In this document: positions 56,411 to 64,000 of the stretch, piece after piece
Layout: every line of letters starts with the position of its first letter
Numbering within the stretch: the stretch's first letter is position 1
NCBI RefSeq assembly: GCF_002531825.1
Contig: NZ_NWSX01000005.1
Location: 117,347 to 181,346 of the forward strand
Source of the DNA: Rhizobium sp. J15
GTDB lineage: Bacteria; Pseudomonadota; Alphaproteobacteria; Rhizobiales; Rhizobiaceae
Reading direction: 5' to 3'
Length of the DNA stretch: 64,000 bases
Program-made: the position numbers and the translations under genes
Notes under the pieces: model-generated
Told to the model about the DNA's origin: nothing
The model's database searches: none
What the model saw: only the letters and a program-made list of their open reading frames with translations

Positions 56411-56441
56411 GAAAGCGCGGCCGGCGGCCGGCCGCGCTTTC
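56411..56441 (-). terminator. perfect hairpin after the binding-protein gene
   Basis: GAAAGCGCGGCCGG (56411-56424) pairs perfectly with CCGGCCGCGCTTTC (56428-56441): 14 base pairs, three-base loop. It lies between the binding-protein stop and the ATPase start in the same operon. Confidence 0.8.
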
Positions 56442-56449
56442 CTTGCGGA

Positions 56450-57517
56450 TTACTTGATGATGCCGAGCTTCTTGCAGCCTTCGGCATAGCGGCCGGTGCA
56501 CAGTTCCTCGGCAGTGTTGATCTTCTTGTCGATGATCTCCGCCTTGAGGTTCTCGGCGGTGACGACAGCCGGCACGAAGAGCTGTGCGGGTGTGTCGTAG
56601 AGGGTCATTTCGGCCTTGACCGTTTCTCCTGCCAAGAGCTTCACGGCAACGTTCGCCGCCGCAGCGGCGACGATTTCGCTCGGCTTGGAGATCGTGTTGT
56701 ACTGATCCCCCGATATGATGAGCTGCAAGGCCGCGATCGTCGCGTCGTTGCCGGTCACCGGCGGAACCGGATCGACGCCTGCCGCCTTGAAGGCGGCGAT
56801 GGCACCGCCGCCGGTGCCGTCATTGGCGGCGACCACGCCGACGATCTGCTTGCCGAAGCGGGTGATCTGGCCGGCCGCCCATTGCTGGGCGTTCGCCGGC
56901 TGCCAGTTCGGCGTGTCGAATTCGGCAAGTGTCTTGTAGCCGCCGCTGGCCAGACCCTCGTGAATGCCGTCCTTGATCAGCCCTGCCGCCGCATCGGTCG
57001 GCGAGCCGTTGATCTGCAGGATGCCGCCGCCATCGGCCGGCACGTTCTTGGCCTTGAGATGCTCAATGAGCGATTCCGCGATCGCCTTGCCGATCGCCTT
57101 GTTATCGAAGGAGACGTAGAAATCGGCCTTGCCGGTTGGGATCGGGCGGTCATAGGCGATGACCTTGACGCCCTGGCTCTGGGCGAGCTGGACGAGAGAC
57201 GCAGCCGCCGCCGAGTCCACCGGATCGAGCACGATGACCTTGGCGCCCTGGGTGATTGCCGAATTGAACTGCTGCTGCTGTTTGGCGATATCGGCATCGG
57301 CATTCTGATAGATGACCTTGCAGGACGCGCAGAGCTTCTTCATTTCCGCGACGAAGCCCGGATGGTCGTGCTCTTCGTAACGGGTCGAACCCTGGTCGGG
57401 CATGAGAAAAGCGACCGTCGCATCGGCAACGGCGCTTTGCGCGAAGGCGGATGTGCCGCCGAGCAGGGACAGGACAAGTGTCGCAGCGCCTGCCGTCTTT
57501 ATCGAGAACTTCATCAT
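56450..57517 (-). CDS. xylose/pentitol-type ABC binding protein
   Basis: A 355-residue XylF/RbsB-like binding protein with a Sec signal peptide ending near residue 25 (LVLSLLGGTSAFAQ). Motifs FLMPDQGSTRYEEHDHPGFVAEMKKLCASCKVIYQNADADIAKQQQQFNSAITQGAKVIVLDPVD are XylF-like. Two cysteines near residue 60 (CASC) are notable. ATG at 57517 is set by GGAGG eight bases upstream. First gene of the importer operon; AraC regulator upstream. Confidence 0.9.
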   Translation of the reverse strand: MMKFSIKTAGAATLVLSLLGGTSAFAQSAVADATVAFLMPDQGSTRYEEHDHPGFVAEMKKLCASCKVIYQNADADIAKQQQQFNSAITQGAKVIVLDPVDSAAAASLVQLAQSQGVKVIAYDRPIPTGKADFYVSFDNKAIGKAIAESLIEHLKAKNVPADGGGILQINGSPTDAAAGLIKDGIHEGLASGGYKTLAEFDTPNWQPANAQQWAAGQITRFGKQIVGVVAANDGTGGGAIAAFKAAGVDPVPPVTGNDATIAALQLIISGDQYNTISKPSEIVAAAAANVAVKLLAGETVKAEMTLYDTPAQLFVPAVVTAENLKAEIIDKKINTAEELCTGRYAEGCKKLGIIK

Positions 57518-57770
57518 TTCCATCTCCTCCCATTGGAAAAAATCGTATAGCTTCGTGGCTGCTATGCTCTGCTGCGCCGTTCGGCTGAAGAAACGGCAGC
57601 GCCTGTCTCAGCGGTTTTCAGCTTTTGAGGACAAGCGTTTCCCCTCGCGAGCCGCTCGTTGCGTGCTCACGTTCAATTCAGTGTGGTTTTGCTTTCTCCT
57701 CCCTTGTCCTCCTCTCGCCGTTTTCGGCGGACCGTGTTTCGTGCTCCTCGAAACGAAATCGTCCGGCCGC

Positions 57771-58655
57771 TTAAGCCGCCTTCGCCACGTTGATATTGTC
57801 ACCCAGCAATCGCCGGAAACGGGACGGCGTCATGCCTTTTTCCGCGAGAAACTGCCGGTTGAAGTTGGATAAGTTGTTGAAGCCGACCTCGAAGCAGATA
57901 TCGGTAATCGATGCATGGTCGTCGCTCATCAGGATCTGGCAAGCGAGGTTGATGCGAAGCCGCTTCACATATTGCACCAGCGACATGCCGGTATGGCGGC
58001 GGAAGGCGCGCGAGAAGGCGCCGGTTGACTGTCCGGCGATCGTTGCGAGATCGGTTTCGTCGAAGGACTTGGTAAGGTTCTCCCTGATATAGGCGAGCGC
58101 CTTGTTGATGCCGGCCGACATGTAGCCCGAGGGATCGGGCAAGTAGCTCGGGCTTGCGAGCAGCTGCGCATCCTGCGCCCGGGCGAGCAGGCCGACCATC
58201 ATCATGAAGAGTTCGATGCGCCGTACACCCTGCGCCTGCTGCACCTCGTTCATCAAGGGGGCGACCTGCCGGCTGGTCTCGGTGCCGAAGAGCACGCCGC
58301 GGCGGGAGGCCTCGAGAACCGGCTCGAAGGACCCGAGCTCGGCCAGCACCTTCATCGTGTCGCTGATGAAACTCTCGCTGAACTGGATGAGCTGGCAGCG
58401 AAGCGGAATGCTCGATCCCTTCGGGACATCGCTGATCCAGTTGTGAGGAAGATTGGGGCCGGCAAGAACCAGATTACCGGGCTCGAACTCACCGATGAAA
58501 TCGCCGACAAAATAGCGGCCCGTTGTCGCCACGACGAGATGAAGTTCGTATTCCGGATGAAAGTGCCAGCGAACCGTATGATAGGGATAGCCATGCGCCT
58601 TCGTCGCGAAAGATTCGCCCGGCCTGATCTGAACGACTTCCAAGTCAGGTTCCAT
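57771..58655 (-). CDS. AraC-family regulator
   Basis: A 294-residue AraC-type activator: N-terminal cupin (about residues 20-110: YHTVRWHFHPEYELHLVVATTGRYFVGDFIGEFEPGNLVLAGPNLPHNW) and C-terminal double HTH (about 190-290: NKALAYIRENLTKSFDETDLATIAGQSTGAFSRAFRRHTGMSLVQYVKRLRINLACQILMSDDHASITDICFEVGFNNLSNFNRQF). ATG at 58655 with GGAGGAGG six bases upstream. Upstream of and same strand as the importer operon, 253 bases away, so its likely target. Confidence 0.92.
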   Translation of the reverse strand: MEPDLEVVQIRPGESFATKAHGYPYHTVRWHFHPEYELHLVVATTGRYFVGDFIGEFEPGNLVLAGPNLPHNWISDVPKGSSIPLRCQLIQFSESFISDTMKVLAELGSFEPVLEASRRGVLFGTETSRQVAPLMNEVQQAQGVRRIELFMMMVGLLARAQDAQLLASPSYLPDPSGYMSAGINKALAYIRENLTKSFDETDLATIAGQSTGAFSRAFRRHTGMSLVQYVKRLRINLACQILMSDDHASITDICFEVGFNNLSNFNRQFLAEKGMTPSRFRRLLGDNINVAKAA

Positions 58656-58834
58656 TGTTTCCTCCTCCGAGGACGGTTTTAAACCCGTCTGCCAAATTCC
58701 CCGTTTGGCTTTATTGTTAAGGGGAGTGTAGTGGGCCTGTCTGATGCCCGCCACCACGATTCCCCGCTGAAACCGATACTTTTTTGACAATCGAACCTGT
58801 GCGGCCGGTGTAAAGACGAGCGCAATCCGCCGCC

Positions 58835-59710
58835 TCAGGCAGCCAGGGCGGCAATAACGTTTCTGACCAGCGCAGCGGAAGACAGCCGGTTGGTGGCGCA
58901 GCTCGGGGCGCCGATGGTGCCGACACGCACGGAGACGCCGCCGCGCGCATTGGCGATCGCAAACATCGACTCGTCGGTCAGGTCGTCGCCCATGGTGATC
59001 GGGCAGCGGTTCTTGAAGGGCTCGGATTGGAAAAACCGTTCCAGCGCATCGCCTTTGCTCGACCGGGCCGGGCGCAGCTCGAACACCATCTTGCCGAGTT
59101 GCAGCGCCCAGTTCGGTCCGGCGAGTTCCGCATAATGATGCATGCGTTCTTCGAGAACCTTTTCATATTCCGGCGCAAGCCGGTAATGGGCGGCAACGGC
59201 AGCGCCCTTATCTTCGATCAATACGCCGGGATAATGCTCGGCTTCCGCCGTCAGTGCATGCTTCAATGCCTGAAACTCTGTGCTCGCCTCGACGGTATGC
59301 ATCCCGGTGGCGCTTCTGATCTCCGCCCCGTGGAGACCTGCCGTCGGAAATGCGAAGGGTTTGAACAGAGCGTCGGCAAAGGCGAGCGACCGGCCGGTGA
59401 CGAGCGCCAGGGCGCCGTTGAGCTTGTTCGACAGGCGATGAAGTTGCCCGGGAAGCGCCTCCGGAACCTCGATCGCATCCGGTGTGGGCGCGAGATTGAG
59501 CAGCGTCCCGTCAATGTCGAGAAACATCGCCCAACGGTCCGGCTCTTCCAGGACCAGGGAAAGCATTTCCTGCGTAGCGGCGTCTTCCTGCACGGCATTC
59601 TCCAATTCTGCAATCATTGAAGCTAGGTCGCTGTCCGACGAGGGCAAGATGACGGGCCGGTCCCCGGAACATCCGGAGCAACTCCGCGTTTTGTCTGGCC
59701 GCCCGCTCAT
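58835..59710 (-). CDS. otsB: trehalose-6-phosphate phosphatase
   Basis: A 291-residue HAD-family phosphatase. Motif 1 DIDGTLL (65-71) holds the nucleophile, LVTGRSLAFAD motif 2, and TMGDDLTDESMF motif 4; GLHGAEI is a trehalose-phosphatase word. The start is uncertain: 59710 and an internal ATG at 59617 are both possible and neither has a strong ribosome site. No otsA gene is in the window. It is divergent from the glucokinase-like gene with a 26-base gap. Confidence 0.88.
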   Translation of the reverse strand: MSGRPDKTRSCSGCSGDRPVILPSSDSDLASMIAELENAVQEDAATQEMLSLVLEEPDRWAMFLDIDGTLLNLAPTPDAIEVPEALPGQLHRLSNKLNGALALVTGRSLAFADALFKPFAFPTAGLHGAEIRSATGMHTVEASTEFQALKHALTAEAEHYPGVLIEDKGAAVAAHYRLAPEYEKVLEERMHHYAELAGPNWALQLGKMVFELRPARSSKGDALERFFQSEPFKNRCPITMGDDLTDESMFAIANARGGVSVRVGTIGAPSCATNRLSSAALVRNVIAALAA

Positions 59711-59736
59711 GCACTCGCGCAGCAAAAGGAAGATTG

Positions 59737-60822
59737 ATGGCCAAAGGCAGTTCCAAGCATCATGAGGAAGTCAACGCGCCTTTGGCGCACGGCGCATCGC
59801 TGCTGCCGCTGGTGACCATCGACGACTACAACAATGAACTGCGTGACAAGAACGGTTTCGTCGGCGACAACGCCAATAAGAAGACTTTCCAGCAGAAGCT
59901 CGACGACTGGCGAAAACGCGTCCGCAAATTCGGAGACGACCCGATCGGCAAGGTCGCGACGGAGAAGCTTTCCAAGAAGAAGATCGAGGCCCTGCTCAAG
60001 GGAGACGATATGGAAGCCGCCGCGCTGGTCATGGGTGCGGTGGAGGATTTCTCGCAGGACTTTGCGAAGGTGATCGCAAAGTTCCTCAAGGATGAGCGCT
60101 GGTCGAAGACGGAGCGGATCGTGGTGGGTGGCGGCTTCCGGCAAAGCCGCTTCGGAGAGCTCGCGATCGCCAGGACCATGATTCTCCTCAAAGCGGACGG
60201 CATCAATATCGAAGTCGTGCCGATCGCTCATCATCCCGACGAGGCGGGACTGATCGGCTCTGTTCACCTGATGCCGCCCTGGATGTTCAAAGGCTATGAG
60301 GCGATCCTCGCCGTCGATATCGGCGGCACGAATGTCCGCGCCGGCGTTGTCGAGTTCGGAAAGGAAAAATCGCCGGATTTTGCCGATGCGGGCGTCTGGG
60401 ACTCGGCGATCTGGCGCCACGCCGACGATGAGCCGAGCCGCAGCGCAACGGTAGAGAGGCTGGCGACCATGCTGCGAAACCTGATCGAGAAGGCCGAAAA
60501 GGCCAATCTGAAACCCGCTCCCATCATCGGCATCGCCTGCCCCGGCATCATCAAGGCCGACGGTTCGATCGAACGCGGCGGACAGAACCTGCCCGGCGGG
60601 AATTGGGAAAGCGATAGCTTCAACCTTCCCCTGGCGCTGATGAAGGCCATTCCCGAAATCGGCGATCACAGCACCTTCGTGATGATGCACAACGACGCCG
60701 TCGTGCAAGGGCTGTCGCAGATCCCTTTCATGAAGGACGTTTCGAGATGGGCGGTGCTGACCATCGGCACGGGTTTGGGCAACGCCCATTTCACCAATCG
60801 CGAGGGAATGAAGGCGCGATAG
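59737..60822 (+). CDS. ROK-type glucokinase-like protein with N-terminal extension
   Basis: A 361-residue protein. Residues about 185-355 carry sugar-kinase motifs: AVDIGGTNVRAGVVEF (phosphate loop), GIACPGIIKADGSIERGGQNLPGGNW, MHNDAVVQG and LTIGTGLGN. About 185 residues before that form a lysine-rich, helical extension with its own VVGGGFRQSRFGELAIARTMILLKADGI word. The usual ROK C-terminal half and zinc site are absent; as I recall, rhizobial homologues share this length. ATG at 59737 has AAGGA six bases upstream. It may use glucose from trehalose degradation. Confidence 0.75.
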   Translation: MAKGSSKHHEEVNAPLAHGASLLPLVTIDDYNNELRDKNGFVGDNANKKTFQQKLDDWRKRVRKFGDDPIGKVATEKLSKKKIEALLKGDDMEAAALVMGAVEDFSQDFAKVIAKFLKDERWSKTERIVVGGGFRQSRFGELAIARTMILLKADGINIEVVPIAHHPDEAGLIGSVHLMPPWMFKGYEAILAVDIGGTNVRAGVVEFGKEKSPDFADAGVWDSAIWRHADDEPSRSATVERLATMLRNLIEKAEKANLKPAPIIGIACPGIIKADGSIERGGQNLPGGNWESDSFNLPLALMKAIPEIGDHSTFVMMHNDAVVQGLSQIPFMKDVSRWAVLTIGTGLGNAHFTNREGMKAR

Positions 60823-61282
60823 CGACTGATACCTATATCCTTGTCGTGCATGCCGCCGTCTGCTTACCGCTCGCAATCCGCTATCCGATGAGAGGATTTG
60901 AGCACGCGCAGGCTTATGGTAAATAGTCGGTAAACAAAGAGGAATTCGACAGACGGAAGCGAAGGCCTCAATAAGTTCCGCTAGATGAGAGGAGCTCTTT
61001 GTGGGACCTGCCGGAATTACCCAGGTCGAAAAAGCGACAAATGCCGTCTGCCTATGCATCCGATCATATCCGCAGGCACCTGATTCGCATAGGATGCGCT
61101 TCTGCAATCTTGCCGAAGTGAGGCCCCTCCCCTCCCGCTCTGCTCATGCCGATGGAGCACCCCTCCCCTACCCGCTTGCATCGGAAAAGATGGTGATAAC
61201 GTTGAGGGACAGTTCTCGGCAGCTTCAAATTGCGCTTATCTCTGCGTCATTACGCAGGTCATGCGCAGACGAAAGATGGATC

Positions 61283-61459
61283 ATGAACTTCAAGGGAATA
61301 AGCGCTCCTCTCAACGCCGGCCGTCTCGAGCAGATGCTCGGACTTGCCCCGTCACGTCGCGATCCTGAAACGCACGACGCGAGCGACAAGTCCTCCGGCG
61401 GCGAGCCCGTCCGTGGATTGGAGGGCGAAAGCCTGTACCGCCCGTCCGTTTATAAGTGA
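61283..61459 (+). CDS. possible small ORF upstream of repA
   Basis: A 58-codon frame (MNFKGISAPLNAGRLEQMLGLAPSRR to RPSVYK) with no strong ribosome site. Small open frames before repA occur in some repABC plasmids. No function assigned. Confidence 0.3.
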   Translation: MNFKGISAPLNAGRLEQMLGLAPSRRDPETHDASDKSSGGEPVRGLEGESLYRPSVYK

Positions 61460-61579
61460 GATAGGGCTTCCTGCCCGGGCTTTTACGAGTGGTGGCAAGC
61501 TGAGTCGGCAATGTCTCCGCATGTCGGAATCACGCTGCTATGCATTGGAGATGAGGTGGCAGGCGCGGGCAGAACTGTC

Positions 61580-61595
61580 GTTGTCAGCTGACAAC
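61580..61595. promoter_or_regulatory. parS-like centromere site 1
   Basis: GTTGTCAGCTGACAAC is a perfect 16-base palindrome matching the GTTNNNNGCNNNNAAC pattern of RepB-bound parS sites of repABC replicons. It lies 142 bases upstream of repA. Confidence 0.88.
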
Positions 61596-61672
61596 CGCGC
61601 TAAGATTCCGGAATTCCACGCTATTTTCCCGTCGAATCCGTCTCGTTATCTGTTTGCTAACCAAGAAATCGC

Positions 61673-61709
61673 TTGACGGAATCGCCAGACTCACGATCAT
61701 TTGCGCAAA
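61673..61709 (+). promoter_or_regulatory. possible repA promoter and operator
   Basis: TTGACG (61673-61678) and ATCATT (61696-61701) are 17 bases apart; the palindrome TTTGCGCAAA (61700-61709) overlaps the minus-ten box, a place where RepA could bind for autorepression. By-eye match, weak minus-ten. Confidence 0.4.
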
Positions 61710-61737
61710 ATTACCCGATTTACCAGGATTTGCGTGA

Positions 61738-62955
61738 ATGCCGAACAAGGCCGCGATTGTCGAGAAAGCCAAGAGGGCGAGTCAAGTCTCGATCGACGAG
61801 ACGATTGCGCAGGACTCGACGATGCTCAGCAGCCAGTTGCAGGTGCTGTTCGAGCGGCTGTTTTCGCCGGATGCCCGCAAATCGCTGCGGCGGTTCAGCA
61901 GCACCGAGGCGGCCAAGCTGCTCGGCGTTACCGACAGCTATGTTCGCCACCTCGCCGCCCAGGTGGAAACCATCAATCCCGAGAAGACGCCGGCCGGGCG
62001 CCGCGTGTTCTCGCTCGAGGAAATCCACGCGATGCGCCAGCATCTCGGGCGCACCAAACCTTCCTATCTGCCGATGCGCCGGCCGGGCGACCATCTCCAG
62101 GTCATCGCCGTCACCAATTTTAAAGGCGGCTCCGGCAAGACGACGACATCCATTCACTTGGCGCAGTTCCTGGCGCTCCGCGGCTACCGCGTGCTCGCCG
62201 TCGATCTCGACCCGCAGGCGTCGATGTCGGCGATGCTTGGATATCAGCCGGAATTCGACGTCGGCGAAAACGAGACGCTCTATGGTGCCATCAAATATGA
62301 CGAGACGCGTCGCGACGTCGGCGACATCGTCCGCCAGACCTATTTCCCCGGCCTCGATCTCATTCCCGGCAATCTCGAACTGCACGAGTTCGAGCACGAC
62401 ACCCCAAAGGCGCTGGCCGACACCAACCGCGACGACAAAGACATGTTCTTCATGCGGGTCGGCAATGCGCTGCATTCGCTCGAGCAGAGCTACGACGTCG
62501 TCATCATCGATTGTCCCCCTACCCTCGGCTTCCTGACGCTGTCTGCCCTCTGTGCCGCTACGGCCGTTCTCATTACCGTTCATCCCCAGATGCTCGACGT
62601 GGCATCGATGAACCAGTTCCTGACGATGACCTCCGATCTTCTGGCCGTCGTCAAGCAGGCTGGTGGCAATCTTGAATATGACTGGATGCGCTATCTGATC
62701 ACTCGCTACGAGTCCAATGACGGCCCGCAGGCGCAGATCGTTGCCTTCCTGCGCAGCCTGTTCGGCGAGCGGGTGCTGACGTCGATGATGGTCAAATCGA
62801 CGGCAGTCTCGGATGCGGGCCTGTCCAAGCAGACGATCTACGAGGCCGGGCGCGAGACGATGCATCGCCAGACCTATGACCGCGGCGTGGAATCCGTCGA
62901 CAGCGTCAATGCCGAGGTCGAGCAACTCATTCGCAATGCATGGAGCAGGACATGA
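61738..62955 (+). CDS. repA: plasmid partition ATPase RepA
   Basis: A 405-residue ParA-type ATPase of repABC replicons. N-terminal DNA-binding region (about 40-110) with FSSTEAAKLLGVTDSYVRHLAAQ, deviant Walker A KGGSGKTT (129-136), DLDPQASM after it and VVIIDCPPTLGFL. It segregates the plasmid and represses the operon together with RepB. The stop overlaps the repB start (ATGA). Confidence 0.97.
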   Translation: MPNKAAIVEKAKRASQVSIDETIAQDSTMLSSQLQVLFERLFSPDARKSLRRFSSTEAAKLLGVTDSYVRHLAAQVETINPEKTPAGRRVFSLEEIHAMRQHLGRTKPSYLPMRRPGDHLQVIAVTNFKGGSGKTTTSIHLAQFLALRGYRVLAVDLDPQASMSAMLGYQPEFDVGENETLYGAIKYDETRRDVGDIVRQTYFPGLDLIPGNLELHEFEHDTPKALADTNRDDKDMFFMRVGNALHSLEQSYDVVIIDCPPTLGFLTLSALCAATAVLITVHPQMLDVASMNQFLTMTSDLLAVVKQAGGNLEYDWMRYLITRYESNDGPQAQIVAFLRSLFGERVLTSMMVKSTAVSDAGLSKQTIYEAGRETMHRQTYDRGVESVDSVNAEVEQLIRNAWSRT

Positions 62956-63941
62956 GCCCGAAAGGTCGTGACATCCTGAAGAGTATGGTCGGCTCCGTCG
63001 AGCCGGCACGACCGGATGCGCCGAGCGCGCCGCCGCCGCATCGGCCGTCCGGCGCGGTCAAGGCGATGAACCTGTCGCTCGGGCGGCTCGGAGAGGAAGC
63101 GGCGGCCGCCAAGGCATTGCGCGAATCCCTCGCCTCCGGAGACAAGGTGCTGGAGATCGATGCGGCTGCGGTCGAAATGTCCTTCATCCGTGACCGTATC
63201 CCCGTCGATCAGGATCCTGAATTCGAGCGGTTGAAGCAATCGATTAAGGACAGCGGACAGCAGGTTCCTATCCTGGTCCGGCCGGACCCTGTAAAGGCCG
63301 CTCATTATCAGGCGGCCTATGGCCATCGGCGCCTGCGCGCGGCCGCAGAACTCGGCGTCCCGGTTAAGGCCGTGGTGCGCAAGCTGACGGATGAGGAATT
63401 GATCCTTGCTCAGGGTCAGGAGAACGGCCCTCGCGTCGACTTGAGCTTCATCGAACGAGCGTTGTTTGCGCGCCGCATGGATGAACACGGCTTCAACCGT
63501 GACATGATTGCCAGGGCATTGGCGACGGATAAGCCGGAAACCTCGAGGCTGCTGCAGGTCGCGCAGACGATTGATCCGGAGATTATTCTGGCCATCGGAC
63601 CGGCCCCCAAAGTCGGCCGCCCGCGCTGGCTGGCCTTCGCCGAAAAATTCAGAGAAACAGGCGGGCCGAAGAAAGCGCAGGCGGCGATCCGCGCCGCCGG
63701 TTTCGAGGCGCTGGAAACCAGCGGCCGTTTCGATGCGGTCTGGAAAGTGCTGGAGGAGAAGAGCACGCCGCAGCGCGACGCGCAGACCCTTCGCACGTCA
63801 GCGGGCGCGCCGCTTGCTTCGGTCTCCCGCGCCGGCAAAACCTTTCGTATCACCGTCAAATCGGCGGCGTTTTCGGAATTCCTGGCTCAGCGGTTGGCGG
63901 GCCTCGCCGCCGAGTTCGAAAAGGAAAATGATAGGAAATGA
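62952..63941 (+). CDS. repB: plasmid partition protein RepB
   Basis: A 329-residue ParB-type protein. N-terminal nuclease-like/ParB domain with YGHRRLRAA (box II), then KLTDEELILAQGQENGPRVDLSFIERALFARRM, and central HTH GFNRDMIARALATDKPETSRLLQVAQ. ATG at 62952 lies in the repA stop overlap; an ATG at 62940 in the same frame is possible. It binds the parS-like palindromes seen on both sides. The repC initiator and the antisense RNA should follow just beyond the window. Confidence 0.96.
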   Translation: MSPKGRDILKSMVGSVEPARPDAPSAPPPHRPSGAVKAMNLSLGRLGEEAAAAKALRESLASGDKVLEIDAAAVEMSFIRDRIPVDQDPEFERLKQSIKDSGQQVPILVRPDPVKAAHYQAAYGHRRLRAAAELGVPVKAVVRKLTDEELILAQGQENGPRVDLSFIERALFARRMDEHGFNRDMIARALATDKPETSRLLQVAQTIDPEIILAIGPAPKVGRPRWLAFAEKFRETGGPKKAQAAIRAAGFEALETSGRFDAVWKVLEEKSTPQRDAQTLRTSAGAPLASVSRAGKTFRITVKSAAFSEFLAQRLAGLAAEFEKENDRK

Positions 63942-63952
63942 GGCAGTTAGAC

Positions 63953-63972
63953 GAATTGTCAGCTGACAATTC
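63953..63972. promoter_or_regulatory. parS-like centromere site 2
   Basis: A perfect 20-base palindrome GAATTGTCAGCTGACAATTC with the same TTGTCAGCTGACAA core as the site upstream of repA; the outer bases differ (ATT...AAT instead of GTT...AAC). It starts 12 bases after the repB stop, in the repB-repC gap. Confidence 0.85.
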
Positions 63973-64000
63973 GGATAGGAGATAACGCGCAAAAGAAAAA

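Larger units (their letters stand above)
60823..61737. other. upstream region of repA
   Basis: This 915-base stretch before repA holds a short hairpin (CTGCGT/ACGCAG, 61242-61257), a weak small open frame (61283-61459), a parS-like palindrome (61580-61595) and the repA promoter region. The first 400 bases show nothing recognisable. Confidence 0.6.

Noticed and set aside
60823..60900. A frameshifted continuation of the glucokinase-like gene
   Set aside because: No sugar-kinase C-terminal motifs were found in other frames after the stop, and remembered homologues end at the same place.
59707..61107. A 466-codon minus-strand frame opposite the glucokinase-like gene
   Set aside because: Lysine/aspartate-rich plus-strand gene gives a histidine- and arginine-rich shadow without motifs.

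Overview
The window looks like part of a secondary replicon (plasmid or chromid) of a Rhizobium of the leguminosarum/etli group. It ends in the start of a repABC replication/partition operon (repA, repB, two near-identical 16-bp parS-like palindromes; repC would lie just past position 64000). It carries a RapA-type Ca-binding adhesin, rhizobial palindromic intergenic repeats, GC-rich coding DNA, and a very dense set of solute importers with catabolic enzymes. No rRNA, tRNA, CRISPR array, transposase or phage gene was seen.

Layout. 0.1-0.8 kb: Phd/VapC-type toxin-antitoxin pair. 0.8-4.9 kb (minus): ABC importer of the sulfonate/nitrate type with an FMN-dependent LLM monooxygenase, probably organosulfur use. 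5.2-15.6 kb: IclR regulator divergent from a seven- or eight-gene operon: ribose-type ABC importer, amidohydrolase, fold-III PLP enzyme, RidA, M14-like deacylase; a convergent TIM-barrel gene abuts its end. 15.9-18.3 kb (minus): low-GC unknown three-gene cluster (HExxH metallopeptidase, a protein with three SRSGG heptads, a small protein). 18.4-20.3 kb: class III cyclase-TPR protein. 20.4-28.6 kb: LacI regulator divergent from a TIM-barrel enzyme, a complete MalK-type ABC importer and a GMC oxidoreductase, a possible 3-oxo-glycoside route. 28.7-34 kb: PPK2, aldo/keto reductase with divergent LysR, S21, RapA-like protein, small conserved proteins. 34-38.9 kb: LuxR-type regulator; DUF4173 membrane protein with an OmpR/CreC-type two-component pair. 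38.9-45.6 kb: TetR regulator divergent from a TRAP importer, shikimate dehydrogenase and bifunctional 3-dehydroshikimate dehydratase, i.e. a quinate/shikimate catabolic operon.

45.6-58.7 kb is a polyol region: LacI regulator, zinc dehydrogenase, SmoS-like sorbitol/galactitol dehydrogenase and an orphan SmoE-like binding protein without permeases; divergent PfkB kinase and GatZ-family protein; then two SDRs with a complete XylFGH-like ABC importer and an AraC regulator. 58.8-60.8 kb: divergent otsB and a ROK-type glucokinase-like gene. 60.8-64 kb: replication region.

The common theme is uptake plus oxidation of plant- and soil-derived small molecules, each module with its own local regulator (IclR, LacI, LysR, TetR, LacI, AraC). 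Several binding-protein genes are followed by strong hairpins, probably setting higher expression of the binding protein than of downstream genes. The least explained parts are the metallopeptidase/SRSGG cluster, the PLP/RidA/deacylase operon and the GMC/TIM-barrel operon.
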